Assembly (NCBI GenBank): GCA_945607565.1
Contig: CALYZD010000017.1
Coordinates: 1-34,408, forward strand
DNA: 34,408 nucleotides
DNA from: an uncultured Bacteroidales bacterium
GTDB taxonomy: Bacteria; Bacteroidota; Bacteroidia; Bacteroidales; Marinilabiliaceae
Reading direction: 5' to 3'
The notes beneath the pieces were generated by a model. That model made no database searches. It was not told where the DNA came from and saw nothing but the letters and a program-made list of their open reading frames with translations. Shown here one piece after another: positions 8,005-15,941 of this stretch; within the stretch, counting starts at the first letter, position 1; each line of letters starts with the position of its first letter. The translations under genes and the position numbers were made by a program.

Positions 8005-9099
8005 ATGGAAAAGAACAGTAAAATATATGTCGCCGGTCATCGCGGACTGGTTGGGTCGGCCATAAAGCGCTCGCTTGAGGCCAAAGGTTACACGAATATA
8101 ATCGGTCGCAGCCACGCCGAACTCGACCTGACGGACGCGAAAGCCGTCGATGATTTCTTTGCCGCCGAAAGGCCTGAGTATGTTTTTCTTGCGGCCGCAA
8201 AAGTTGGCGGCATCATGGCCAACAGCATCTATCGAGCCGAATTCATTCTGATCAATCTTCAGATTCAGAACAACATAATTTCGGCCGCGCACAAATACGG
8301 CGTCAGGAAACTGATGTTTCTTGGCAGTTCGTGCATCTACCCCAAGATGGCGCCGCAGCCTATGACCGAAGAATGCCTGCTGACGGGCGAGCTGGAGTAC
8401 ACCAACGAGCCCTATGCCTTGGCCAAAATATCGGGCATAAGACTCTGTGAATCAATGAATTTGCAATACGGAACCAACTACATTGCCGTGATGCCGACCA
8501 ATCTGTACGGCAAAAACGACAATTATAATCTCGAAACCAGCCATGTGCTGCCTGCTCAAATCCGTAAGATGCACTTGGCCAAAGCCTTGGACGAAGGCAA
8601 CTGGGCCGCCATCAGGCGCGACCTGAACGCGCGTCCGGTGGAGGGTGTGGACGGCAATGCCGACGAGGCGACGATTGTTTCGATATTGGAAAAATACGGC
8701 ATCCGTGCCGACGCGTCGGGCCACGTCAGCCTGACGCTGTGGGGAACAGGCACTCCGCTGCGCGAATTCCTGCACTCCGATGACATGGCCGACGCCTGCG
8801 TGTTCTTGATGGAAAATGTTGATTTCAAGGATATTGTGGCCGGTCGCAATATGAAGGAAGTCCGGAATACGCACATCAACGTCGGGTCGGGCACAGAGCT
8901 GTCTATCGGCGAACTGGCGCAGATGGTCAAGCGGATTGTGGGCTTTGCCGGCGAGCTGAAATGGGACGCTACCAAGCCCGACGGCACTCCGCGCAAACTG
9001 ATGGATGTGAGCCGATTGGCCAATCTCGGCTGGCGCTACAGAATAGGACTCGACGAGGGCATTCGTGGGGTTTATGATAATTATTGCGCCAACATGTAG
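8005..9099 (+). CDS. fcl: GDP-L-fucose synthase
   Basis: A 364-residue SDR enzyme that epimerises and reduces the Gmd product to GDP-L-fucose. It shows the NADP motif AGHRGLVG at 10-17, [10 protein letters not shown] at 61-70, GSSCIYPK at 107-114 and the catalytic YxxxK as Y137-K141 in NEPYALAK, all diagnostic of Fcl/WcaG. It is about 40 residues longer than the E. coli enzyme; the extra material lies around 190-240, before [18 protein letters not shown]. Longer forms of this kind are familiar from Bacteroides, where GDP-fucose feeds surface glycan fucosylation. No glycosyltransferase locus is in the window. The ATG at 8005 was chosen because [14 protein letters not shown] fits the family start. 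The gap to gmd is 78 bases and contains a hairpin. Confidence 0.96.
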   Translation: MEKNSKIYVAGHRGLVGSAIKRSLEAKGYTNIIGRSHAELDLTDAKAVDDFFAAERPEYVFLAAAKVGGIMANSIYRAEFILINLQIQNNIISAAHKYGVRKLMFLGSSCIYPKMAPQPMTEECLLTGELEYTNEPYALAKISGIRLCESMNLQYGTNYIAVMPTNLYGKNDNYNLETSHVLPAQIRKMHLAKALDEGNWAAIRRDLNARPVEGVDGNADEATIVSILEKYGIRADASGHVSLTLWGTGTPLREFLHSDDMADACVFLMENVDFKDIVAGRNMKEVRNTHINVGSGTELSIGELAQMVKRIVGFAGELKWDATKPDGTPRKLMDVSRLANLGWRYRIGLDEGIRGVYDNYCANM

Positions 9100-9129
9100 G
9101 AGGATTCTTCGCGCAAAAACAAGGAATCA

Positions 9130-9837
9130 ATGGCAGACAGAAGGCAGATAATGAAGGCTCTTGGCGAGCTGTCGCCCGAGGCTCTGGACTATTTCTTTCC
9201 CGGCCTTGACATCGGGCGGCTGCTTGATTCCGAGTGCGATGCGGAGCCGAAGTTCGCCTGTATGATGCCGGAAGCGGCCGAAGTTCGCTGCGGGCATATT
9301 CCAATTCCGGAATTAGCCGGCAAAGCGGTGGAATGCATGCCGGATAGCCTCGTCGACGAGCTGATGGAAGAGCTGGAGAAAATCCGGCGCAAATACGGGG
9401 TCACCATCGAGCAGATCGAAGCCGTGCTGTCTTACAAGGTGAAACTCAGCCGCCTGAGAATCACCCGCCGGAAGGAAATCATTCTCGACGACTTCGATTT
9501 GCGGGAGGTGAGGATGGATACGCTCACCAAAGCCGTCTACCTGCTCTTTCTGAAGCATCCGGAAGGCATCCGTTTCAAGGAACTGTCTGACCATTCCGCA
9601 GAGCTGGAGAAAATCTATAAGTCCGTCACCGGGCGCACCGATATGGACGCCATTCGCCGCAGCATCGGGAGCCTTGTCGATCCTTTGGACAATTCCATCA
9701 ACGAGAAAGTCTCCAAGGCAAAGAAAGCCTTCAGGAACGTGGTCGACGACCGTATAGCCCGATTCTACTACATCGACGGAAAGCAGGGAGCGGCCAAGGG
9801 CATTGCTCTCGACCGCTCGCTGGTTGTGTGGGAATGA
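9130..9837 (+). CDS. Conserved-looking hypothetical protein, function unknown
   Basis: A 235-residue soluble protein that I cannot assign to a named family. It has no signal peptide or membrane segment. A charged helical stretch (VDELMEELEKIRRKYG, about residues 77-92) is followed by IRRSIGSLVDPLDNSINEKVSKAKKAF and a basic C-terminus. The segment VYLLFLKHPEGIRFKELSDH could form a winged-helix-like module, but this is a guess. Codon use is like its neighbours, which argues for a real gene. It starts 30 bases after fcl and converges on the vWA gene with only 4 bases between the two stop codons. The upstream AGGAGG at 9099-9104 is 25 bases from the ATG, too far for a ribosome-binding site. Confidence 0.75.
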   Translation: MADRRQIMKALGELSPEALDYFFPGLDIGRLLDSECDAEPKFACMMPEAAEVRCGHIPIPELAGKAVECMPDSLVDELMEELEKIRRKYGVTIEQIEAVLSYKVKLSRLRITRRKEIILDDFDLREVRMDTLTKAVYLLFLKHPEGIRFKELSDHSAELEKIYKSVTGRTDMDAIRRSIGSLVDPLDNSINEKVSKAKKAFRNVVDDRIARFYYIDGKQGAAKGIALDRSLVVWE

Positions 9838-9841
9838 GCCG

Positions 9842-10522
9842 CTACCGGTCCTTTCTGTCGTCGTCTTCGAATATGTCGTTGAAGCAGACGCCCGGCGAAG
9901 TGCCGGCTTCGAGGCAGCACTGGACTTTGCTCGCGAACTTCTTTCTCGCCTTCTCCCACCTGGCCGACATGCAGACCGCGCCCGTCGGGGTAGCGTCGTA
10001 GTTCAGAGCGTTGGAGATGTTCAGGTCCCTTGCCACTTCTGCGGCATCCTGATTGGCTCCAATGTAGGCAAAGGTCCATCCCTGCTCCCTCATCTGCGCC
10101 ACCAGCGACTTGACGGCCGTGCCGGAATATTCGAGCGAGGAGTTCTCTTCGCCGTCGGTGATGACGGTCACAAGGACGGCGTCTCCGTCGCGGACGACCT
10201 TCGAGAGACTGCTTATGGCAGAGCCCATTGCGTCGTAGAGCGGCGTGCATCCTCCGGGCCGGTAGTCTTTTTTCGTCATGTCCTCGACCTTCTCCACCGG
10301 CACACGGTCGCGGCGCACCTTCACGCCTTTCATGCCCTCGCCCTCGAAGGTGACGACGGACACGAAGTGGTGCTGCTGGGGATATTCGTTCTGCGTGTTC
10401 CTGATTCCGCCCAGAGTCTCATTGATGGCCGAAATGGCCTGAGAGCGGATGTCCTGCATCGATCCCGACTCGTCGAGAATGATGAGATTGTAGACGTCGG
10501 TTGTTCTGATTTCCTTTTTCAT
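9842..10522 (-). CDS. von Willebrand factor type A (vWA) domain protein
   Basis: A 226-residue protein that is almost entirely one vWA domain. The metal-ion-dependent adhesion site is complete: DESGS (D17, S19, S21), T93 in GGCTPLYDAMG and D123 in VITDGEEN. There is no signal peptide, so it is likely cytoplasmic. Such stand-alone domains often act as metal-dependent assembly or chaperone partners, for example with AAA ATPases or in Ter-type phosphorylation modules, but no such partner is adjacent. The C-terminus after residue 190 is charged and has three cysteines. The frame is open upstream to 10648. The ATG at 10522 was chosen because a perfect -7 promoter box lies at 10551-10558 and the upstream residues are basic and unlike the family. 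Confidence 0.88.
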   Translation of the reverse strand: MKKEIRTTDVYNLIILDESGSMQDIRSQAISAINETLGGIRNTQNEYPQQHHFVSVVTFEGEGMKGVKVRRDRVPVEKVEDMTKKDYRPGGCTPLYDAMGSAISSLSKVVRDGDAVLVTVITDGEENSSLEYSGTAVKSLVAQMREQGWTFAYIGANQDAAEVARDLNISNALNYDATPTGAVCMSARWEKARKKFASKVQCCLEAGTSPGVCFNDIFEDDDRKDR

Positions 10523-10550
10523 AACAATGTTTTTTTTGATTGTCGTTATG

Positions 10551-10558
10551 CAAAGGTA
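10551..10558 (-). promoter_or_regulatory. Promoter -7 box of the vWA gene
   Basis: On the minus strand the bases read TACCTTTG followed by C, a perfect TAnnTTTG box 29 bases before the ATG at 10522. No good -33 element at the right spacing was seen. Confidence 0.6.
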
Positions 10559-10692
10559 TGGGGCGGATGGCGCGGAGCATCGCGTTTGCAAGGCTTGCAT
10601 TCTGCGGATTCGTGCAGTCAGAGCCCGGCGGGCAGCGACCGGCATCATGGCGAAAGATGCAGGTGACGCCGATAAGAATAGTTGCTGATGGG

Positions 10693-10722
10693 TTGCAAAT
10701 TCGATATAAGTTTATATCTTTG
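10693..10722 (+). promoter_or_regulatory. Promoter of the rpsF-rpsR-rplI operon
   Basis: TTG at 10693-10695, a 19-base spacer, then TATCTTTG at 10715-10722: a near-ideal Bacteroidota housekeeping promoter. Transcription would start near 10729, giving a short A-rich leader of about 30 bases with no hairpin. Confidence 0.82.
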
Positions 10723-10760
10723 CACCCCGTTAATAAAAACCTTTAAAAAAATTAGGGAAT

Positions 10761-11114
10761 ATGTTGAATCAGTATGAAACCGTTTTCATTTTGACTCCCG
10801 TTTTGTCTGATGTTCAGATGAAGGAAACGGTACAGAAATTCAAGGATTTGATTCTGGAAAGTGGAGGTGAGGTCATCAACGAAGAAAGTTGGGGTCTCAG
10901 GAAGTTGGCTTATCCTATTCAAAAGAAGACCACCGGCTTCTACAATTTGTTTGAGTTCAAGGCTGAGCCTGAGTTCATTGCGAAGCTCGAGACAGCCTAT
11001 CGCCGCGACGAGCGCGTGATTCGTTTCTTGACGTTCAAGATGGAGAAATACGCCGTTCTTTACAGCGAAAAGAGAAGAAACACAACTAAAAAAGAAGAAG
11101 AAAAGGAGAACTAA
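10761..11114 (+). CDS. rpsF: 30S ribosomal protein bS6
   Basis: A 117-residue protein with the S6 start [16 protein letters not shown] and the family core [25 protein letters not shown]. It has a lysine- and glutamate-rich C-terminal tail ([14 protein letters not shown]). bS6 binds bS18 on the 30S platform. It is the first gene of a three-gene operon; the stop codon lies 3 bases before the rpsR start. The leader has no Shine-Dalgarno site, in contrast to the two genes that follow. Confidence 0.98.
   Translation: MLNQYETVFILTPVLSDVQMKETVQKFKDLILESGGEVINEESWGLRKLAYPIQKKTTGFYNLFEFKAEPEFIAKLETAYRRDERVIRFLTFKMEKYAVLYSEKRRNTTKKEEEKEN
11105..11108 (+). promoter_or_regulatory. Shine-Dalgarno-like GGAG before rpsR
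   Basis: GGAG within AAAAGGAGAAC, nine bases before the rpsR ATG at 11118. It lies inside the last codons of rpsF (Lys-Glu-Asn), so codon choice alone could explain it; position and spacing are nevertheless right for a ribosome-binding site. Confidence 0.45.
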
Positions 11115-11117
11115 GTC

Positions 11118-11387
11118 ATGGCACAAAGTCAATCAGAAATCAGATATTTGACTCCTCCGTCGGTGGAAATCAAAAAGAAAAAGTATTGTCGTTTCAAGAA
11201 GAACGGCATCAAGTTCGTCGACTACAAAGACCCGGAGTTCCTGAAGAAATTCCTGAACGAGCAGGGCAAAATCCTTCCGCGCCGAATCACCGGTACGTCG
11301 CTGAAGTATCAGCGCAAAGTGGCTCAGGCTGTTAAGAGAGCACGTCATTTGGCATTGCTGCCTTATGTAACCGATTTGATGAAATAA
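11118..11387 (+). CDS. rpsR: 30S ribosomal protein bS18
   Basis: An 89-residue protein with the S18 core [64 protein letters not shown], split by the usual arginine-rich RNA-binding stretch. It forms a heterodimer with bS6 on the 30S platform near the 3' end of 16S rRNA. It sits between rpsF and rplI, the classical operon order, and its length is normal for Bacteroidota, which carry an N-terminal extension ([20 protein letters not shown]). Confidence 0.98.
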   Translation: MAQSQSEIRYLTPPSVEIKKKKYCRFKKNGIKFVDYKDPEFLKKFLNEQGKILPRRITGTSLKYQRKVAQAVKRARHLALLPYVTDLMK

Positions 11388-11392
11388 GAAAA

Positions 11393-11398
11393 AGGAGG
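11393..11398 (+). promoter_or_regulatory. Strong Shine-Dalgarno site before rplI
   Basis: AGGAGG, in non-coding DNA, nine bases before the rplI ATG at 11408. Most starts in this window lack such a site, so this one is exceptional. Confidence 0.75.
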
Positions 11399-11407
11399 AT
11401 TTACACA

Positions 11408-11854
11408 ATGGAAGTAATTTTGAAAGAAGACGTGGCTAAATTGGGTCACAAAGACGATATTGTAACCGTGAAGAATGGTTATGGTCGCAACTACCTCATT
11501 CCTCAGGGGATAGCTGCATTGGCTACTCCTTCTGCCAAAAAAGTGCTGGCCGAAAACTTGAAGCAGCGCGCTCACAAGCTCGAAAAAATCAAGCAGGACG
11601 CAGTCGAATTGGCAGCAAAGATGGACGGATTGTCGCTCACGATTGGCGCAAAGGCCAGCTCTACCGGCAAGATCTTCGGTTCGGTCAACACGATTCAGAT
11701 CGCCGAGGCTCTTGGAAAGCAGGGTTTCGACATCGATCGCAAGATCATACTTATCAAGGAAGAATCCATCAAGGAGCTTGGCAAGTACACCGCAACCGTG
11801 AAGTTGCATCGCGAAGTCAAGGTTGACATCAACTTTGAAGTTGTCGCAGAATAA
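11408..11854 (+). CDS. rplI: 50S ribosomal protein bL9
   Basis: A 148-residue protein with the bL9 N-terminal domain [36 protein letters not shown] (KNGYxRNxLxPxGxA is the family signature), a long connecting helix (about residues 45-75) and the C-terminal domain ending [15 protein letters not shown]. bL9 binds near the base of the L1 stalk and limits frameshifting. It is the last gene of the operon and is followed by a strong hairpin. The preceding AGGAGG sets the start. Confidence 0.98.
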   Translation: MEVILKEDVAKLGHKDDIVTVKNGYGRNYLIPQGIAALATPSAKKVLAENLKQRAHKLEKIKQDAVELAAKMDGLSLTIGAKASSTGKIFGSVNTIQIAEALGKQGFDIDRKIILIKEESIKELGKYTATVKLHREVKVDINFEVVAE

Positions 11855-11859
11855 TTAAA

Positions 11860-11889
11860 TTTTTCAAACAGGACTACGTTTTTCAAACA
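11860..11889 (+). repeat. Short direct repeat after rplI
   Basis: The 11-base unit TTTTTCAAACA occurs at 11860-11870 and again at 11879-11889, a period of 19 bases, between the rplI stop and its terminator. Function unknown; it may be chance in AT-rich DNA. Confidence 0.6.
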
Positions 11890-11891
11890 TA

Positions 11892-11917
11892 GAAAGCCGG
11901 TGGGGACACCGGCTTTC
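11892..11917 (+). terminator. Hairpin terminator of the rpsF operon
   Basis: GAAAGCCGGTG (11892-11902) pairs perfectly over 11 bp with CACCGGCTTTC (11907-11917) around a GGGA loop. The following T-tract is poor (GCCATTTTAAG). The hairpin begins 37 bases after the rplI stop. Confidence 0.7.
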
Positions 11918-11998
11918 GCCATTTTAAGGGCAAATGTCGTGCGAGGGTCTTCGGGATGCGTGCGGAAATTTTCATCAACAAAAAAACAGTGAAGTGCT

Positions 11999-13171
11999 AT
12001 GGTCAAGAAAATTCTACTATTAGGCTCCGGTGAGTTGGGCAAGGAATTTGTGATAGCAGCCAAACGATTGGGGCAGAAGGTGATAGCTGTCGACAGTTAT
12101 GCTGGTGCGCCGGCGATGCAGGTCGCCGACGAATGCGAGGTGATCAATATGCTCGACGGTTCGGCGCTGGACGCCGTGGTCGCCAGACACAAGCCGGACA
12201 TCATAGTTCCCGAAGTCGAGGCAATCAGAACCGAGCGGTTCTACGACTACGAACGTTCGGGCATCACGGTCATACCGTCGGCCAAGGCTGTCAACTTTAC
12301 AATGAACAGGCGTGCCATTCGCGACTTGGCCGCAAAGGAACTGGGCCTGCGCACGGCCAACTATCGCTATGCCAAGACTTTGGATGAGGCACGCGCGGCC
12401 GTGTCGGAAGTCGGGATTCCGTGCGTCATGAAGCCGCTGATGTCGTCGTCGGGCAAAGGGCAGTCGTATATCCGCAAGACCGACGACTTGGAGAAGGCCT
12501 GGACGGCGGCAATAGAGAAGGGGCGCGGCGACTCGCACGAGGTTATCATCGAGGCGTTTGTGCCGTTCGACAGCGAGATTACGCTGCTGACCGTGACGCA
12601 GCAAAACGGCGAGACGCTGTTCTGCGCTCCCATCGGCCATCATCAGGAACGTGGTGACTATCAGGAGAGTTGGCAGCCGGCTGCGGTCAGCGCCGAGTGT
12701 GTGGAGCAGGCCAAGGAAATGGCGGCCAAGGTCACAAAGGCGCTTGGCGGCCCCGGTATTTGGGGCGTCGAGTTCTTTGTGTGCAAAGACGGCGTGGTGT
12801 TCTCCGAGCTGTCGCCGCGACCGCACGACACCGGCATGGTGACGATGGCCGGCACGCAGAATCTGTCGGAATTTGAGTTGCACGCGCGCGCCGTACTCGG
12901 TCTGCCGATTGCCGAAATCAGGCAGCAGAAGGCCGGTGCAAGTGCGGTGGTGCTTGGAACAGAGACGTTTGAGAATCCGGACTATACCGGCGTCGAGAAA
13001 GTTCTTGCAAATCCGTATGCCGATGTCAGGATTTTCGGCAAGCCTTTGTCGCGGCCATATCGCCGCATGGGCGTGGTGCTGCTGCAAGCCGAAGGCAATG
13101 AGGGCGTTGGCGAACTGCAGACGCGCGCCCGCGAACTCGCCGACATGGTGCAGGTGGTTAGAAAAAATTGA
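11999..13171 (+). CDS. purT: Formate-dependent phosphoribosylglycinamide formyltransferase 2
   Basis: A 390-residue ATP-grasp enzyme that formylates GAR with free formate and ATP in purine synthesis. Family marks include [19 protein letters not shown] at the N-terminus, [20 protein letters not shown], and the ATP-grasp stretch [49 protein letters not shown] is nearly invariant in PurT, and the length is normal. It stands alone after the ribosomal operon, with its own hairpin terminator downstream. No purine riboswitch is seen in the 144-base upstream gap. Confidence 0.97.
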   Translation: MVKKILLLGSGELGKEFVIAAKRLGQKVIAVDSYAGAPAMQVADECEVINMLDGSALDAVVARHKPDIIVPEVEAIRTERFYDYERSGITVIPSAKAVNFTMNRRAIRDLAAKELGLRTANYRYAKTLDEARAAVSEVGIPCVMKPLMSSSGKGQSYIRKTDDLEKAWTAAIEKGRGDSHEVIIEAFVPFDSEITLLTVTQQNGETLFCAPIGHHQERGDYQESWQPAAVSAECVEQAKEMAAKVTKALGGPGIWGVEFFVCKDGVVFSELSPRPHDTGMVTMAGTQNLSEFELHARAVLGLPIAEIRQQKAGASAVVLGTETFENPDYTGVEKVLANPYADVRIFGKPLSRPYRRMGVVLLQAEGNEGVGELQTRARELADMVQVVRKN

Positions 13172-13193
13172 TATTCAGCAAAATAACAAAACA

Positions 13194-13221
13194 AAAGAGC
13201 CTGCGCATCGGCAGGCTCTTT
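13194..13221 (+). terminator. Rho-independent terminator after purT
   Basis: AAAGAGCCTGC (13194-13204) pairs with GCAGGCTCTTT (13211-13221) over 11 bp across a 6-base loop, 22 bases after the purT stop. The 3' arm supplies the T residues. Confidence 0.8.
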
Positions 13222-13275
13222 GTCTGTTGACGCTTCTGTGTTTTGTGTCATTCCATAAACTGATTAATCGCAGCT

Positions 13276-13833
13276 ATGAACGAGAAGAAAGACCCGATGG
13301 AGTGGGAGGTGATTGAGAGCGAATATCTCTTTCGCAAGCCCTGGCTCACGGCTCGGCGCGACCATGTAAAACTGCCGACCGGTGCCGAAATAAAAGATTT
13401 TTATGTTTTGGAATATCCTGAATTTTGCAATGTGATTGCCATAACAAAAGAAGGAAAATTTCTGATGGAACGTCAGTATCGGCATGCACAGCATCTGACT
13501 GCATTCGAAATTCCGGCTGGTTGCGTCGAGGCCGGCGAAGCGCCGATGGACGCCGCCAAGCGCGAATTGTACGAAGAAACTGGCTACGCCGGTGGCGAGT
13601 GGAGTCACTTTATGACCATCAGCCCCAATGCGGGAGCCTGCACTAACTATAGTCATACTTTTCTGGCCGTCGGAGTTGAGCCGGTGTCGACCCAGCACCT
13701 TGAGGCATCCGAAGATATCCGGATAGTTCTGATGGAGCGCGCCGAAGTGCTGAGAATGCTCCGGAATGATGAGTTTCATCAGGCAATGATGGCGGCTCCG
13801 CTCTGGAAATATTTTGTGACATTCGGAATGTAG
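13276..13833 (+). CDS. NUDIX hydrolase, ADP-ribose pyrophosphatase-like
   Basis: A 185-residue protein with a complete Nudix box, GX5EX7REUXEEXGU, at residues 82-104 (G82, E88, R96, E97, E100, E101, G103). The flanking layout (FEIPAG before the box, then YxxxFL and a TxxSPNAGxCTN-like loop) resembles ADP-ribose pyrophosphatases, but the substrate cannot be fixed from sequence. It would hydrolyse a nucleoside diphosphate linked to another moiety, in the cytoplasm. It is preceded by the purT terminator, so it has its own promoter or depends on read-through. Confidence 0.92.
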   Translation: MNEKKDPMEWEVIESEYLFRKPWLTARRDHVKLPTGAEIKDFYVLEYPEFCNVIAITKEGKFLMERQYRHAQHLTAFEIPAGCVEAGEAPMDAAKRELYEETGYAGGEWSHFMTISPNAGACTNYSHTFLAVGVEPVSTQHLEASEDIRIVLMERAEVLRMLRNDEFHQAMMAAPLWKYFVTFGM

Positions 13834-14009
13834 GCTCGCGTATTGCGCTCAAAATCAGGCGTCAACAAGGAGCGTTCGGTCAGACATAAAAAATGTGAAC
13901 AGAGAATATCAGGCAGGCGATTTTTATATTTTTAGCGAGCGTTTGCCGGGTGCGGCCAATGCTTGCAAAACTCTGAACTACTGATAAATAACTCTAACCT
14001 ACATAACCG

Positions 14010-15203
14010 ATGCTTACACTCGAAAAAGTTTACAATGCCTCTTATGTCCTTCGCGACATAATCAGGCGCACCGATTTGATTCATGCGCCCAAAATCAATC
14101 CCGATTGCACGGTCTACTTGAAGCCTGAGAATCTGCAGATTACAGGCTCGTTCAAGGTGCGCGGGTCGTACTACAAGATTTCCCAACTGACCGACGAGGA
14201 AAAGAAACGCGGTGTGATAGCCTGCTCGGCCGGCAACCATGCGCAGGGCGTGGCAATGGCGGCCACCAAAAACGGCATCAACTCGCTGATATGCTTGCCC
14301 AAAGGCGCGCCGATTTCGAAAGTGGAGGCCACCAAAAACTTCGGCGCCGATGTTTGTCTGGTCGACGGCGTCTACGACGATGCCTACGCTAAGGCGCTGG
14401 CGCTCAAGGACGAAAAGGGATACACCTTTATCCATCCGTTCGACGACGTCGACGTGATAGCAGGGCAGGGCACCATCGGCCTCGAACTGCTGGAGCAGAT
14501 GCACGACATTGACGCAGTGGTGGTTCCGATTGGCGGCGGCGGGCTGATTTCGGGCGTGGCGTTTGCAATTAAATCCATAAACCCCAAGGTCAAAGTCTAT
14601 GGCGTACAGGCAAGTGGCGCGCCAAGCATGTTCAACTCCATTGCCAACGCCCGGCGCGAACGCCTCGCGGCCGTGTCGACCATTGCCGACGGCATTGCCG
14701 TGAAGGAGCCAGGCAGCAATACATTTGACTATTGTCGTCAATTCGTCGATGAAATTGTCACGGTAAATGATGATGAAATATCAACTGCCATTCTGGCTTT
14801 GATGGAGCATCAGAAGCTGATTGCCGAAGGCGCCGGAGCCGTGTCGGTGGCGGCGGTGATGTTCAACAAGCTCGACCTGAGGGGCAAAAAAGTGGTGTGC
14901 GTGGTTTCGGGCGGCAACATCGACGTCACGATTCTGTCGAGAATCGTGAACAGAGGCATGATAAAAACCGGACGCCAATGCAGTCTGAACATCGAGCTGA
15001 TGGATATTCCCGGACAGCTGACAAATGTCACGAACATCCTGGCTGTGCAAGGCGCGAATGTCATTTCGGTCCTGCACGACAGAACAAGCTCAAACACAAA
15101 CATTAACGGCTGTTTACTTCACATAACGATTGAAACCAGAGATGCCGAGCACGTGGCTCAGATTAAGTCGGCGATTGAAGCCGGCGGCTATAAGATTCAG
15201 TGA
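14010..15203 (+). CDS. ilvA: Threonine ammonia-lyase (threonine dehydratase) with ACT domain
   Basis: A 397-residue PLP enzyme that deaminates L-threonine to 2-oxobutyrate, the entry to isoleucine synthesis. The PLP-lysine is K49 in GSFKVRG, and the phosphate-binding glycines GGGGL are at 175-179. A single C-terminal ACT domain (about 320-397, SLNIELMDIPGQLTNVTNILA) suits allosteric control. It is the medium-length, one-ACT form, shorter than the two-ACT E. coli IlvA. No other isoleucine gene is adjacent, and no attenuator peptide is seen in the 176-base upstream gap. Whether it serves biosynthesis or threonine catabolism is not settled by sequence alone. Confidence 0.95.
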   Translation: MLTLEKVYNASYVLRDIIRRTDLIHAPKINPDCTVYLKPENLQITGSFKVRGSYYKISQLTDEEKKRGVIACSAGNHAQGVAMAATKNGINSLICLPKGAPISKVEATKNFGADVCLVDGVYDDAYAKALALKDEKGYTFIHPFDDVDVIAGQGTIGLELLEQMHDIDAVVVPIGGGGLISGVAFAIKSINPKVKVYGVQASGAPSMFNSIANARRERLAAVSTIADGIAVKEPGSNTFDYCRQFVDEIVTVNDDEISTAILALMEHQKLIAEGAGAVSVAAVMFNKLDLRGKKVVCVVSGGNIDVTILSRIVNRGMIKTGRQCSLNIELMDIPGQLTNVTNILAVQGANVISVLHDRTSSNTNINGCLLHITIETRDAEHVAQIKSAIEAGGYKIQ

Positions 15204-15332
15204 ATCAAACAGAAATCGGGTGCCGGCCTCGCGAGTCGCCGACGAATGGGGCTGCCGGCTTAATTCTTTGGTCCTAAAGATGCGCAAATAGGAATCTTTT
15301 TCACATCTTTACGCCCGCAAAAAATTGAGGCT

Positions 15333-15809
15333 TTGAACAATATCTGCATAAAAATATTAGGCGTTTCGCTGGTGCTGACCGTTTACGGTTCGGGGCTGAT
15401 GACGGCTCAGGTGCCGGTCGACAGCGAAATCCTGCGCGCATTTATATGCAGTGTGCGTCAGGGTGGATGCGCTGACCAGCTGATGGCCGACGACGTCAGG
15501 ATTGAGACGCGACGGGCATCGTCTGCCAGTATGCCGCAATTGACGTATATCTTTGAAATCAAGAGCGAAACAAGTCCGTACTTAAATATCCTGTTCACCA
15601 GCCGCAAGTTCAAGGTCGGCCTGCTCCAAAGGTCGGCAGCGGCGAGCAAGACGAATGCGCCGGTCCACGGTGTCTGTCTGCTGACGGAGCAGCCAACTGT
15701 TTCAGAATCAGCCCAAAGCAGCCTGGTCCTGATGCCGGCCTTGGCGCCCGACACGCAAGAGACGGCAATGCGCACCAACCCGGTACGGGCCGGCCCCGTC
15801 TGTGGCTGA
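15333..15809 (+). CDS. Possible small secreted protein, unrecognised
   Basis: An open frame of 158 codons beginning with TTG. The N-terminus MNNICIKILGVSLVLTVYGSGLMTAQ is a good signal peptide with predicted cleavage near TAQ-VP. The rest is weakly structured with scattered cysteines, and the last 50 residues look unlike a folded protein. No family is recognised. Against it: the start is TTG, there is no Shine-Dalgarno site, no clear promoter was found (ATCTTTA near 15305 is only a partial match), and an opposite-strand frame also stays open. The signal peptide is the main support. It sits between ilvA and secA, 130 bases from each. Confidence 0.4.
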   Translation: MNNICIKILGVSLVLTVYGSGLMTAQVPVDSEILRAFICSVRQGGCADQLMADDVRIETRRASSASMPQLTYIFEIKSETSPYLNILFTSRKFKVGLLQRSAAASKTNAPVHGVCLLTEQPTVSESAQSSLVLMPALAPDTQETAMRTNPVRAGPVCG

Positions 15810-15941
15810 AATGCCAGAACCATAATTAAACGGAATCAACAATCAGGTCGGGTGCAATCGCCTGCTATTCATTGTGTTGCGGGCGGTGTTTTGAATCCCG
15901 ACTTCAAGTCTATCAGAATCATCAAAAAAAACAGATAAATA

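Noticed and set aside
10723-10760. S6-S18 autoregulatory RNA leader before rpsF
   Set aside because: The leader is only about 30 bases, A-rich, and shows no stem or conserved CCG loop.
15220-15262. GCCGGC repeats after ilvA as a terminator
   Set aside because: The six-base units are self-complementary but their flanks do not pair and no T-run follows.
15458-15823. 121-codon minus-strand frame opposite the small secreted protein
   Set aside because: It has no signal peptide, no domain and no promoter. It does weaken the case for the plus-strand frame, which was kept at low confidence.
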